Shown here: positions 8,327-14,565 of the stretch, piece after piece | How positions within the stretch are numbered: the stretch's first letter is position 1 | Layout: the number at the start of each line of letters is the position of its first letter | Origin: Bacteroidales bacterium | Lineage (GTDB): Bacteria > Bacteroidota > Bacteroidia > Bacteroidales > Tenuifilaceae | Direction: 5' to 3' | DNA: 21,234 nt | Assembly: GCA_003531155.1 (NCBI GenBank) | Contig: DQHR01000128.1 | Span: 1 to 21,234, forward strand | Translations under genes and position numbers: made by a program | The notes under the pieces: generated by a model | Told to the model about the DNA's origin: nothing | Databases searched by the model: none | What the model saw: the letters and a program-made list of their open reading frames with translations, nothing else

Positions 8327-9196
8327 TTAGCAGTAATGCACCAAATTCTCGGCAGGTTCATGCTGTACTTGCATTTCGTGACTTCTGTATAAACCCAAGA
8401 TTTTTAATGATGAGGTATGCTCCTTTGCAATCTCAAGCACCGCCTGAAATTTAAGGATTGAATCGAAAACCAAATCGGCATGGAAAACATACTCCCATTT
8501 ACTACCAACTATTGGAAGTGATTGAAGCATGGTCATGTTTATACCATTATCGGCAAAGGGTTTAAGAATATGCAATAGACTACCTGGTTTATGCTTTGCC
8601 GTAAATGTTATACTCGCTTTATTTGCTCCACTCTGGATAGTAGGTAACGATTTTTTTTCGAGTATTAAGAATCGGGTATAGTTCTCCTTGTTGGACTCTA
8701 TAGACGGAGCAATAACATCAAGCCCATACTCTCGAGCAGCATTCTCACTTGCCACAGTTGCCACCCCCCTAAGTTTAAGTTCAGCAATTTGTTTTGCGCA
8801 AAGCGCTGTATCTTCACATTCTACTAGTCTTATAGATGGATGTTTTAGGAAAAAATCGGCACATTGAGCCAAAGCCATTGGGTGAGAACGCACTTCACTT
8901 ATTGAATCAATCGATTCGCCATGATGTGCAATAAGATTCTGAACTATTCCAATATAAATCTCTCCAGTAATTTGTAGCGATGATTCCCTAATTAGCGCAT
9001 AATTTGGAAGAATACTACCTACCAACGAGTTCTCAATGGCCATAATTCCATAATGGGCTTCGCCCATCTCAACCGATTCGACAAGTTGACGGAATGTAAT
9101 GCACTCGTTAATTTCAATCGTTGAACCGAAATACCTTTCAGCAGCCTCCTGATGGAATGCTCCTCTAATTCCTTGAATTGATACAATCTTTTTCAT
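8327..9196 (-). CDS. pheA: Prephenate dehydratase with ACT domain
   Basis: Converts prephenate to phenylpyruvate, the Phe branch. In the 289-residue protein, residues 1 to about 185 are the two-lobed dehydratase domain, with GIRGAFHQEAA, GIMAIENSLVGS and the catalytic Thr-Arg-Phe at 174 to 176 (ENYTRFLIL). Residues about 193 to 280 are an ACT domain (KPGSLLHILKPFADNGINM). The Phe-binding motif written ESRP in E. coli reads QSLP (225 to 228), so feedback by Phe may differ. There is no fused chorismate mutase. It is first in the minus-strand operon and lies 76 bp below the U-tract of the second Phe/Tyr attenuator. ATG start. Confidence 0.95.
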   Translation of the reverse strand: MKKIVSIQGIRGAFHQEAAERYFGSTIEINECITFRQLVESVEMGEAHYGIMAIENSLVGSILPNYALIRESSLQITGEIYIGIVQNLIAHHGESIDSISEVRSHPMALAQCADFFLKHPSIRLVECEDTALCAKQIAELKLRGVATVASENAAREYGLDVIAPSIESNKENYTRFLILEKKSLPTIQSGANKASITFTAKHKPGSLLHILKPFADNGINMTMLQSLPIVGSKWEYVFHADLVFDSILKFQAVLEIAKEHTSSLKILGLYRSHEMQVQHEPAENLVHYC

Positions 9197-9272
9197 TTTT
9201 ATCGATATTAATTTTAAAGTTTCTCTTTGCTTTTATCCCAATTCGCTTCGCTTTTGGAATTGAAGTTTCACG

Positions 9273-9304
9273 AAAAAAAAGAGGTCCCTTTTGGGGACCT
9301 CTTT
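9273..9304 (-). terminator. Phe/Tyr attenuator 2: intrinsic terminator
   Basis: On the minus strand AAAGAGGTCCC (9304..9294) pairs with GGGACCTCTTT (9288..9278) over 11 perfect base pairs around a five-base loop. Eight T (9280..9273) close the hairpin. It lies in the 5' leader of pheA, after leader peptide 2 and before the structural genes, which is where an attenuator belongs. Confidence 0.9.
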
Positions 9305-9406
9305 GCATTTTCTCTTTTTCTTTTATCACATAATGCATTCAGTCCCCAAACTTTGGCGATAAAAAAAGTAAAAGAAAAAATATGATGAATTATTTGAAGG
9401 GTTTGG
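9289..9406 (-). promoter_or_regulatory. Phe/Tyr attenuator 2: competing antiterminator
   Basis: Minus-strand TTTGGGGACT (9350..9341), just after the Phe/Tyr codons of leader 2, is complementary to the terminator's 5' arm and loop (9299..9290) over 10 bp with one G-U pair. Forming it blocks the terminator. An upstream CCAAAC (9406..9401) can instead pair with GTTTGG (9351..9346), which would free the terminator. This is the 1:2, 2:3, 3:4 logic of ribosome-mediated attenuation. Inferred from complementarity only. Confidence 0.8.
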
Positions 9407-9469
9407 CGTTCCTGTGCAGGCAGGAATCCAACTCCAACATATTACAAATTCATTTATTTGCTGTTTCAT
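9326..9469 (-). CDS. Phe/Tyr leader peptide 2
   Basis: A 47-codon frame from ATG 9469 to TGA 9328..9326 on the minus strand. Its C-terminal part reads SSYFFFYFFYRQSLG: eight consecutive aromatic codons (9382..9359), five Phe and three Tyr, followed by ten residues and the stop. Segment 2 of the attenuator begins 8 nt after the last Tyr codon. The ATG follows an A-rich stretch (TTGAAA), the initiation context favoured in Bacteroidota. It also carries an earlier WSW. Slow decoding by scarce Phe- or Tyr-tRNA should hold the ribosome on the aromatic run and favour the antiterminator; the peptide itself probably has no function. No closer ATG is in frame. Confidence 0.85.
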   Translation of the reverse strand: MKQQINEFVICWSWIPACTGTPNPSNNSSYFFFYFFYRQSLGTECIM

Positions 9470-9510
9470 TTTCAAATTTTGTCCAACGTCTAGCATCTGT
9501 AATCTGCTTT

Positions 9511-9541
9511 AAAAACAAAAAGCCCCGATTTCTCGGGGCTT
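9511..9541 (-). terminator. Phe/Tyr attenuator 1: intrinsic terminator
   Basis: On the minus strand AAGCCCCGA (9541..9533) and TCGGGGCTT (9528..9520) form a perfect 9-bp GC-rich stem capped by a GAAA tetraloop. A U-rich run follows (9521..9511, one G in the middle). The plus-strand reading lacks a T-run, so the polarity is leftward. It follows leader peptide 1. Confidence 0.88.
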
Positions 9542-9632
9542 GGTATATTTTGTGTTTTACAATCTCATCTTAAATTTCACACAATTGCCAAGCCCCTGCT
9601 TCCGTAAAAGAAGAAGTAAAAATAGCTTGCAA
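9535..9632 (-). promoter_or_regulatory. Phe/Tyr attenuator 1: competing antiterminator
   Basis: Minus-strand GGGGCTTGG (9596..9588), starting 7 nt after the last Tyr codon of leader 1, is perfectly complementary over 9 bp to CCAAGCCCC (9543..9535), which covers the terminator's 5' arm. A preceding TTGCAAGC (9632..9625) can pair with GCTTGGCAA (9593..9585) with one bulge, which is the alternative that releases the terminator. Leader 1 stops 9 nt past segment 2, so a ribosome that finishes the peptide would cover segment 2. Inferred from complementarity. Confidence 0.82.
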
Positions 9633-9657
9633 AAAAAGTTGAGTTGTGCGAAATCAT
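9577..9657 (-). CDS. Phe/Tyr leader peptide 1
   Basis: A 26-codon frame from ATG 9657 to TGA 9579..9577 on the minus strand, MISHNSTFFASYFYFFFYGS and six more residues. It contains six Phe and three Tyr, seven of these nine aromatic codons consecutive (9624..9604). The start follows an A-rich CACAAA. The frame ends just past the segment that forms the antiterminator with the downstream hairpin. It is the first of two leader peptides of like composition in tandem ahead of pheA, with no detectable sequence identity beyond the aromatic run. Role and mechanism are as for leader 2. Confidence 0.85.
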   Translation of the reverse strand: MISHNSTFFASYFYFFFYGSRGLAIV

Positions 9658-9676
9658 TTTGTGTCGTTTATGAGTG

Positions 9677-9703
9677 CAATATTAAACGAATTATTAATAC
9701 AAA
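9677..9703 (-). promoter_or_regulatory. Weak candidate promoter for the pheA-aro operon
   Basis: Minus-strand TAATATTG (9684..9677) differs by one base from the Bacteroidota -7 consensus TAnnTTTG. A TTTG at 9703..9700 resembles the -33 box, but the 15-nt spacing is shorter than the usual 18 to 22. It would start transcription about a dozen bases before leader peptide 1. I could not identify a convincing trp promoter on the plus strand between about 9690 and 9800. Confidence 0.25.
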
Positions 9704-9800
9704 AAAATATGTTTTTATTTTTTATTCGAAAAGTTGGTTGTATAAACGCCTCAAACATCAGAAAAAATCAACAAAAAAATTATTTAAAAATATTTAACCT

Positions 9801-9968
9801 ATGCAAACTTCTATAAAATCGTCAGAAAATAACTCAAATATTTGTTTTTGGAAAAAAAGTGTTAATATTGCCATATCAAATCGAACAGAGGTGATAAACA
9901 AATTAAACATTCAAGCATGGTGGTGGCACAGTCGAGAAATCAACTGTGTTAAGTTCGTATGCCCATAA
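9801..9968 (+). CDS. trpL: trp leader peptide
   Basis: A 55-codon frame from ATG 9801 to TAA 9966. It contains three consecutive Trp codons (9918..9926) in the stretch INKLNIQAWWWHSREINCVK, plus one earlier Trp (9849). Trp is the rarest residue in most proteins, so WWW directly ahead of a terminator and trpE is strong evidence for a control peptide. After WWW, 13 residues follow before the stop. The region before 9801 is A/T-rich with no Shine-Dalgarno motif. An in-frame GTG at 9891 would give a 26-residue peptide, the same length as Phe/Tyr leader 1, so the true start is uncertain. The label trpL is used by function, not homology. Confidence 0.85.
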   Translation: MQTSIKSSENNSNICFWKKSVNIAISNRTEVINKLNIQAWWWHSREINCVKFVCP

Positions 9969-10018
9969 TGGATGTTTAATTAAACATAATAGCATTTTAA
10001 GAAGGCTCGCTTGACACA
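9924..10018 (+). promoter_or_regulatory. trp attenuator: competing RNA pairings
   Basis: Segment 1 (9924..9932, containing the third Trp codon) pairs with segment 2 (9943..9951) over 9 bp including two G-U. Segment 2 in a slightly longer form (9945..9954, TGTGTTAAGT) pairs instead with GCTTGACACA (10009..10018), the top of the terminator's 5' arm and its loop, over 10 bp including two G-U. A ribosome stalled on WWW would hide segment 1, free segment 2 and disrupt the terminator. A ribosome at the stop codon would cover segment 2 and allow termination. Pairings were read by eye without energies. Confidence 0.75.
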
Positions 10019-10037
10019 AGCGAGCCTTCTTTTTTTT
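9999..10037 (+). terminator. trp attenuator: intrinsic terminator
   Basis: AAGAAGGCTCGCTTG (9999..10013) and its exact complement CAAGCGAGCCTTCTT (10017..10031) make a 15-bp stem with an ACA loop, followed by eight T (10030..10037). It lies only 17 nt before the trpE start, so it can only act as a leader terminator of the trp operon. Confidence 0.93.
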
Positions 10038-10054
10038 ACCCTAACCCAAGCGAT

Positions 10055-11455
10055 ATGAAAACGATTAATCTTAAAACTAATTCATTAACAATTCCAGCAG
10101 ACACTTACACTCCTGTTGGCATTTACCTAAGGCTTCGCGACGCATACCCACAATGTCTACTACTTGAATGTTCAGATTATAGTTCAAGAAACGAAGCATA
10201 CTCCTACATCTGCCTTAAACCCATTGCTGGCATAGAGGTAAACAAATCAAACTACCAGACATACACACCTTTGCAAAGCAAAACGACAGAAAGCATAAAC
10301 AAGAATGAAAGTGTATTAGACCTACTTGATAGTTTTATAAAATCTTTTAAAATTGAAGGGAAAATCACAGAAGGTTCACTTCCTAGATTTTTCGGGTTCT
10401 CAACTTACGATGCCATCAATTTTTTTGACAATGTTGGTATACAGAACGAAGAGTCTGAAATACCACTCCTTCGATACGATTTTTACCAAATCGTAATTTC
10501 ATTCAACCATTTTAGCAACACCCTAACGCTTTGTGAATTCATATCGAATAGTTCAACATCTGAAAGCGATAAAATAATCTCACTATTAGCTAATAGGAAT
10601 ACAACATCGTTTCCCTTCAAATCAACTAGTAAAGAGCAATCGAACATCACAGATGAAGAGTACAGAGAAATGGTAGAGCAGGGCAAAAAGCATTGTGCTC
10701 GCGGGGATGTTTTTCAGATTGTTCTATCACGAAGATTCGAAAGGGGTTTTACTGGCGATGAATTCAACGTTTACCGAGCTTTACGTTCAATAAATCCATC
10801 ACCATACCTATTCTACTTCGATTATCTGGGATACAAACTATTCGGATCATCGCCAGAGGCTCAGCTAAAGGTTGACAATGGAATAGCACGAATCAACCCC
10901 ATTGCAGGATCTGCACCAAGAAGTGGAGATAGTCAGGTTGATAAAAAAACAATCGAAGCGTTACTATCAAATCCAAAAGAAAACTCCGAACACTGCATGT
11001 TAGTTGACCTTGCAAGAAATGATCTGAGTCGATTCTCTACGGAGGTGGAAGTTGAAGTTTATCGCGAGGTTCACTCCTACTCGCATATTATACACCTTGT
11101 ATCAACGGTTGCAGGTCAAATTGATAAAAACACTGGGCTATTCAAACTATTTGGAGCAACATTCCCAGCAGGAACTCTTAGCGGAGCACCAAAACACAGA
11201 GCAGTTCAGCTTATTAATGAGATTGAGACAACATCGCGTGGGTTTTATGGTGGAGCCATTGGGTTTATTGGTCTAAACGGAAACCTAAACCATGCAATTA
11301 TGATTCGTTCATTCCTAAGCACGAAAGGTAAACTAACCTATCAGGCTGGAGCAGGGATTGTAATAGGTTCAGAGCCACAAGGTGAACTTAATGAGGTGAA
11401 TTCAAAAATATCTGCTTTGCGAAGAGCAATTGAAATAGCGGAAATTTCATTTTAA
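10055..11455 (+). CDS. trpE: Anthranilate synthase component I
   Basis: Makes anthranilate from chorismate with ammonia supplied by TrpG; first step of the Trp branch. The 466-residue protein has the N-terminal Trp-binding region and the C-terminal chorismate-binding domain. Visible motifs are GDVFQIVLSRRF, FGSSPEAQL, INPIAGSAPRSGD, EHCMLVDLARNDLSR, FPAGTLSGAPKHRA and GFYGGAIGF. In the Trp-feedback motif, LLES of enteric enzymes appears as LLEC (Cys39), a substitution at the serine where enteric feedback-resistant changes are known. The ATG is the first codon after the attenuator. TrpG follows after 12 bp. First structural gene of an eight-gene operon. Confidence 0.96.
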   Translation: MKTINLKTNSLTIPADTYTPVGIYLRLRDAYPQCLLLECSDYSSRNEAYSYICLKPIAGIEVNKSNYQTYTPLQSKTTESINKNESVLDLLDSFIKSFKIEGKITEGSLPRFFGFSTYDAINFFDNVGIQNEESEIPLLRYDFYQIVISFNHFSNTLTLCEFISNSSTSESDKIISLLANRNTTSFPFKSTSKEQSNITDEEYREMVEQGKKHCARGDVFQIVLSRRFERGFTGDEFNVYRALRSINPSPYLFYFDYLGYKLFGSSPEAQLKVDNGIARINPIAGSAPRSGDSQVDKKTIEALLSNPKENSEHCMLVDLARNDLSRFSTEVEVEVYREVHSYSHIIHLVSTVAGQIDKNTGLFKLFGATFPAGTLSGAPKHRAVQLINEIETTSRGFYGGAIGFIGLNGNLNHAIMIRSFLSTKGKLTYQAGAGIVIGSEPQGELNEVNSKISALRRAIEIAEISF

Positions 11456-11467
11456 ATAGATAATCAA

Positions 11468-12046
11468 ATGGCATCGATATTAGTACTTGACAACTACGAC
11501 TCGTTTACCTATAATCTTGTTCATTATATAAGGAAATATGGCAAACATAAACTCGAAGTATTCCGAAATGATGAAATATCGGTTGATGAAGTTTCGAGAT
11601 TTGATGGAATTGTGCTTTCACCTGGACCCGGAATACCATCTGAAGCCGGAAACTTACTCCCAATTATAAATAGATATAAAGATTCTAAAAGAATTTTTGG
11701 CGTTTGTCTTGGTCAGCAAGCAATTGCAGAATCTTTTGGTGGACAACTGGTAAATATCACCACCGTTTATCATGGAGTTGCAACAAAAATGACCATACAA
11801 CAACCTACGCATTACCTTTTCGATGAACTTCCTTTGGAATTTATGGCAGGACGCTACCATTCATGGGTGGTTGATCCAAATACATTACCAACCTGCTTAA
11901 AGGTTGATGCCTTAGATGAAAATGAACAAATAATGGCTGTAAGCCATAAAGAATTTGATATCTGTGGTGTTCAATTTCATCCAGAATCGATTCTCACTCC
12001 TTTTGGTAAACAAATTATTAATAACTGGTTGGATAGGTTTAATTAG
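11468..12046 (+). CDS. trpG: Anthranilate synthase component II (glutamine amidotransferase)
   Basis: Class I amidotransferase that hydrolyses glutamine and passes ammonia to TrpE. The 192-residue protein begins ILVLDNYDSFTYNLVHY and has the oxyanion LSPGPGIP. The catalytic Cys is at position 80 in GVCLGQQAI, and the His and Glu of the triad are at 171 and 173 in QFHPES. It is unfused, unlike TrpGD proteins of enterics. The context beside trpE makes TrpG more likely than PabA, though one protein may serve both roles. Confidence 0.95.
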   Translation: MASILVLDNYDSFTYNLVHYIRKYGKHKLEVFRNDEISVDEVSRFDGIVLSPGPGIPSEAGNLLPIINRYKDSKRIFGVCLGQQAIAESFGGQLVNITTVYHGVATKMTIQQPTHYLFDELPLEFMAGRYHSWVVDPNTLPTCLKVDALDENEQIMAVSHKEFDICGVQFHPESILTPFGKQIINNWLDRFN

Positions 12047-12079
12047 AAAAATTCCACTGATTAACACTGAGATAATAAA

Positions 12080-13072
12080 ATGAAAAATCTAGTAAATAAA
12101 CTCCTTGAATCGCAAAGGTTAAGCCGACAAGAGGCTTTTAACTTAATGCAAGGCATTGCAAACGGAAGTGTTAATGATTCACAAATGGCAGCAGTTCTTT
12201 CGTCATATATAATGCGAGCCATTAGTCTTGAGGAACTACAAGGCTTTCGCGATGCTCTACTCGAACTAGCATTGGAGGTTAATATAAATGATGGAAATGC
12301 AATCGATTTGTGCGGAACAGGAGGCGATGGGAAAAATACCTTCAATATCTCAACCCTCTCGGCATTTGTGGTTGCTGGCGCAGGTGTTCCAGTTGCCAAG
12401 CATGGCAATTATGGCGTTTCATCGGCATCAGGTTCATCAAATGTGATGGAACATTTTGGTTATAAATTCTCAAACGATTCGGATAAACTAAAGCGAGAGA
12501 TTGAGTCTGTCAATGTTTGCTTTATGCATGCTCCGCTATTCCATCCTGCTCTAAAGGCCGTTGGACCAATAAGGAAACAGCTAGGAGTAAAGACATTCTT
12601 CAATATTCTTGGTCCGCTCGTAAATCCTGCAAATCCAGAATATCAGGTTAGCGGAGTATTCAATATCGAAGTTGGTAGAATCTACAGCTACCTGCTTCAA
12701 TCTGAATCAAAAAACTTTGCTGTGGTACATAGTCTTGATGGATACGATGAAGTATCGCTTACCTCGGATATAAAAGTATTTACCAAGAGAGGCGAAGAAC
12801 TTTTAACTCCGCAACAATTTGGATTTCGCAACCTTACTCAAAGCGATTTATTTGGTGGGACAACAGTTCCAGAAGCAGCAGCAATATTTAAAGCCGTACT
12901 TGAGAACAATGCAACTTTAGCTCAAAAGAATGCGGTAATTGCCAACTCAGCCCTTGCAATAAAATGTTATAGAGACACATTATCTCTGAGCGAATCAGTA
13001 GCACAAGCACAAGAATCAATAGAATCGGGCAAGGCTTTAGCCTCATTCACAAAACTTTTAAATATGCAGTAA
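12080..13072 (+). CDS. trpD: Anthranilate phosphoribosyltransferase
   Basis: Joins anthranilate and PRPP to give phosphoribosylanthranilate. The 330-residue protein has the helical N-terminal domain, the PRPP-binding DLCGTGGDGKNTFNIST loop at about 77, and KHGNYGVSSASGSSNVME, where most homologues have KHGNRSVSS. HPALKAVGPIRKQLG and FFNILGPLVNPA follow. Length is normal. It lies 33 bp after trpG and 2 bp before trpC, in the expected operon position. ATG start in an A-rich context. Confidence 0.95.
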   Translation: MKNLVNKLLESQRLSRQEAFNLMQGIANGSVNDSQMAAVLSSYIMRAISLEELQGFRDALLELALEVNINDGNAIDLCGTGGDGKNTFNISTLSAFVVAGAGVPVAKHGNYGVSSASGSSNVMEHFGYKFSNDSDKLKREIESVNVCFMHAPLFHPALKAVGPIRKQLGVKTFFNILGPLVNPANPEYQVSGVFNIEVGRIYSYLLQSESKNFAVVHSLDGYDEVSLTSDIKVFTKRGEELLTPQQFGFRNLTQSDLFGGTTVPEAAAIFKAVLENNATLAQKNAVIANSALAIKCYRDTLSLSESVAQAQESIESGKALASFTKLLNMQ

Positions 13073-13074
13073 TT

Positions 13075-13869
13075 ATGAATATTCTAGAGCAAATTATCGA
13101 CCATAAACAAACAGAGGTTAAAGAGCGAAGCGAGTTATACCCTATCAAACTGCTAGAGCGTAGCATCTTCTATAAAGCACAGCCAGTATCGCTGACAAAG
13201 TATATTCAACGCAGCGATTTATCGGGGATTATTGCAGAGTTTAAACGCAAATCGCCCTCCAAGGGTATGATTAACGAGTATGCAAAACCTGAAACCGTAT
13301 GTTTAAAATACATGCGAGCGGGAGCCTCAGCATTATCGGTGCTAACAGACTCTGAATACTTTGGTGGGAGTAATGACGACCTCACATGCGCTAGGAAATA
13401 CAACTATTGCCCAATTCTTCGAAAAGATTTTATTGTGAGCGAATATCAAATCTTTGAGGCACGCAGCATTGGAGCCGATGCAATCCTCTTAATTGCTGAA
13501 GTCTTAACCGACAAAGAATTGAAAGAGTTTTCATCGCTAGCCTATTCATTAGGAATGGAGGTGCTTTTTGAGATTCATGACAAAGAAAGCATCTTAAAAC
13601 TTCCTGCGGAAACTAGAATAGTTGGCATAAATAGCCGGAATCTAAAGGATTTTAGCGTCAATATAGAGCATTCTCCTAATTTATTTAAACACTTACCTAA
13701 AGATGTAATTAAAATTGCCGAAAGCGGAGTTGACTCACCTGAAATGCTTATCAAACTTAAAAAAGAAGGATTTAATGGTTTTCTAATTGGTGAACGATTT
13801 ATGCGTGACCCAAATCCAGGTAAAGCATGCGAGCAGTTTATTACAAGAGTTAAGGAATTGCAATCCTAA
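13075..13869 (+). CDS. trpC: Indole-3-glycerol phosphate synthase
   Basis: Closes the indole ring from carboxyphenylribulose phosphate. The 264-residue single-domain barrel has the catalytic Lys segment AEFKRKSPSKG, the second Lys in LRKDFIVSEYQ, LLIAEVL, VGINSRNLKDF and AESGV followed by GFLIGERFM at the phosphate site. It is not fused to trpF, which follows as a separate gene after a 78-bp gap containing a small hairpin. The start is 2 bp after the trpD stop. Confidence 0.95.
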   Translation: MNILEQIIDHKQTEVKERSELYPIKLLERSIFYKAQPVSLTKYIQRSDLSGIIAEFKRKSPSKGMINEYAKPETVCLKYMRAGASALSVLTDSEYFGGSNDDLTCARKYNYCPILRKDFIVSEYQIFEARSIGADAILLIAEVLTDKELKEFSSLAYSLGMEVLFEIHDKESILKLPAETRIVGINSRNLKDFSVNIEHSPNLFKHLPKDVIKIAESGVDSPEMLIKLKKEGFNGFLIGERFMRDPNPGKACEQFITRVKELQS

Positions 13870-13870
13870 C

Positions 13871-13917
13871 TCACACCTAGATTTCGCTCAGTGTGACCGT
13901 CAAGTTAAGCGAAGCTA
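13871..13917. repeat. Small hairpin element between trpC and trpF
   Basis: TCACAC (13871..13876) and GTGTGA (13891..13896) are exact inverted repeats. TTCGCT (13883..13888) has a second inverted partner AGCGAA (13908..13913), so the sequence can fold two ways. The motif TTTCGCTCAGTGTGAC resembles the CTTCACTTTGTTCAGCATGAC end of the element at 17676..17744, which suggests a dispersed family. It lies inside the trp operon and carries no gene. Confidence 0.5.
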
Positions 13918-13947
13918 ATGCATAACAGCTTTTTTAAAAAAGATACA

Positions 13948-14565
13948 ATGAAAATCAAGATCTGCGGGAATATACAAAGGCAAAATATCAGTGAGGTTGC
14001 AAGTTTAAACCCCGACTACATGGGTTTTATCTTTTTCAAAAATTCAAAAAGGGATGTTTATAGTACTGTTGCTGAACTTGATTTACTTTCAATCCCAAGC
14101 CAAATTGAGAAAGTTGCGGTTTTTGTGAATGAAAAAACCTCAACAGTAATAGATATCTGCAAAAAGCATGGGTTTAAGGCAATCCAACTACATGGTGATG
14201 AATCGCCAAGCATTTGCAAAAAACTGAAAACTGACTTTAAAATTATCAAGGCATTTAGAATAAGTAATTCGCTTCCCCAGATTATTAAAGACTTTCAGGG
14301 CTGTTGTGATTATTTCCTTTTCGACACGGCAGGCAATAATTATGGTGGAAATGGGAAATCCTTCGACCACAGAATAATTCTCGACAATCCAATTGGCAAG
14401 CCTTTCTTCCTCAGCGGAGGAATATCTGTGAATGACGCTAAATATTTAAGCGCTATTAATCACCCTTTTTTTCATGGGGTTGACATCAACAGCAAATTCG
14501 AAACATCCCCAGGATTAAAAGACATATCAATATTAAACCAGTTTTTCAAAACAATAAAAAGATGA
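13948..14565 (+). CDS. trpF: Phosphoribosylanthranilate isomerase
   Basis: Isomerises phosphoribosylanthranilate to carboxyphenylamino-deoxyribulose phosphate. With ATG 13948 the protein has 205 residues and begins MKIKICGN, placing the catalytic Cys at 6 and the catalytic Asp at 126 in FLFDTAG, the normal positions. AIQLHGDE and LSGGISVNDA are also present. An upstream in-frame ATG at 13918 would add ten atypical residues from the hairpin-rich spacer and is less likely. The stop overlaps the trpB start as ATGA, indicating coupling. Confidence 0.94.
   Translation: MKIKICGNIQRQNISEVASLNPDYMGFIFFKNSKRDVYSTVAELDLLSIPSQIEKVAVFVNEKTSTVIDICKKHGFKAIQLHGDESPSICKKLKTDFKIIKAFRISNSLPQIIKDFQGCCDYFLFDTAGNNYGGNGKSFDHRIILDNPIGKPFFLSGGISVNDAKYLSAINHPFFHGVDINSKFETSPGLKDISILNQFFKTIKR

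Noticed and set aside
8999..9030. CRISPR array or phage elements anywhere in the window
   Set aside because: No regularly spaced direct repeats, integrase, transposase or phage genes were seen in the window; the repeats found are single inverted elements.
9511..9541. Orphan terminator of a separate small RNA
   Set aside because: Considered first because no gene lay ahead of it. The F/Y-rich leader frame and the 9-bp antiterminator match explain it better as an attenuator.
9382..9573. A 63-codon plus-strand frame before trpE
   Set aside because: It is the antisense of Phe/Tyr leader 2 and terminator 1. It shows no domain, and its composition follows the A/T-rich complement of the leader.
9540..9797. 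An 85-codon plus-strand frame ending just before the trp leader
   Set aside because: It is antisense to leader 1 and rich in Lys and Phe because of A/T bias. The real signals in this stretch lie on the other strand.
9801..10037. T-box or TRAP-type control of trp
   Set aside because: No T-box-like specifier structure or conserved T-box sequence and no series of NAG triplets were seen, whereas the Trp-codon leader is plain.
11468..12046. GVCLGQQ in place of GVCLGHQ in TrpG
   Set aside because: The catalytic triad is intact and this position varies among homologues, so it is not evidence of lost activity.
13929..13942. Perfect 14-nt palindrome CTTTTTTAAAAAAG before trpF
   Set aside because: It is only A/T runs meeting, expected in AT-rich spacers, and it lacks the GC stem of a terminator.
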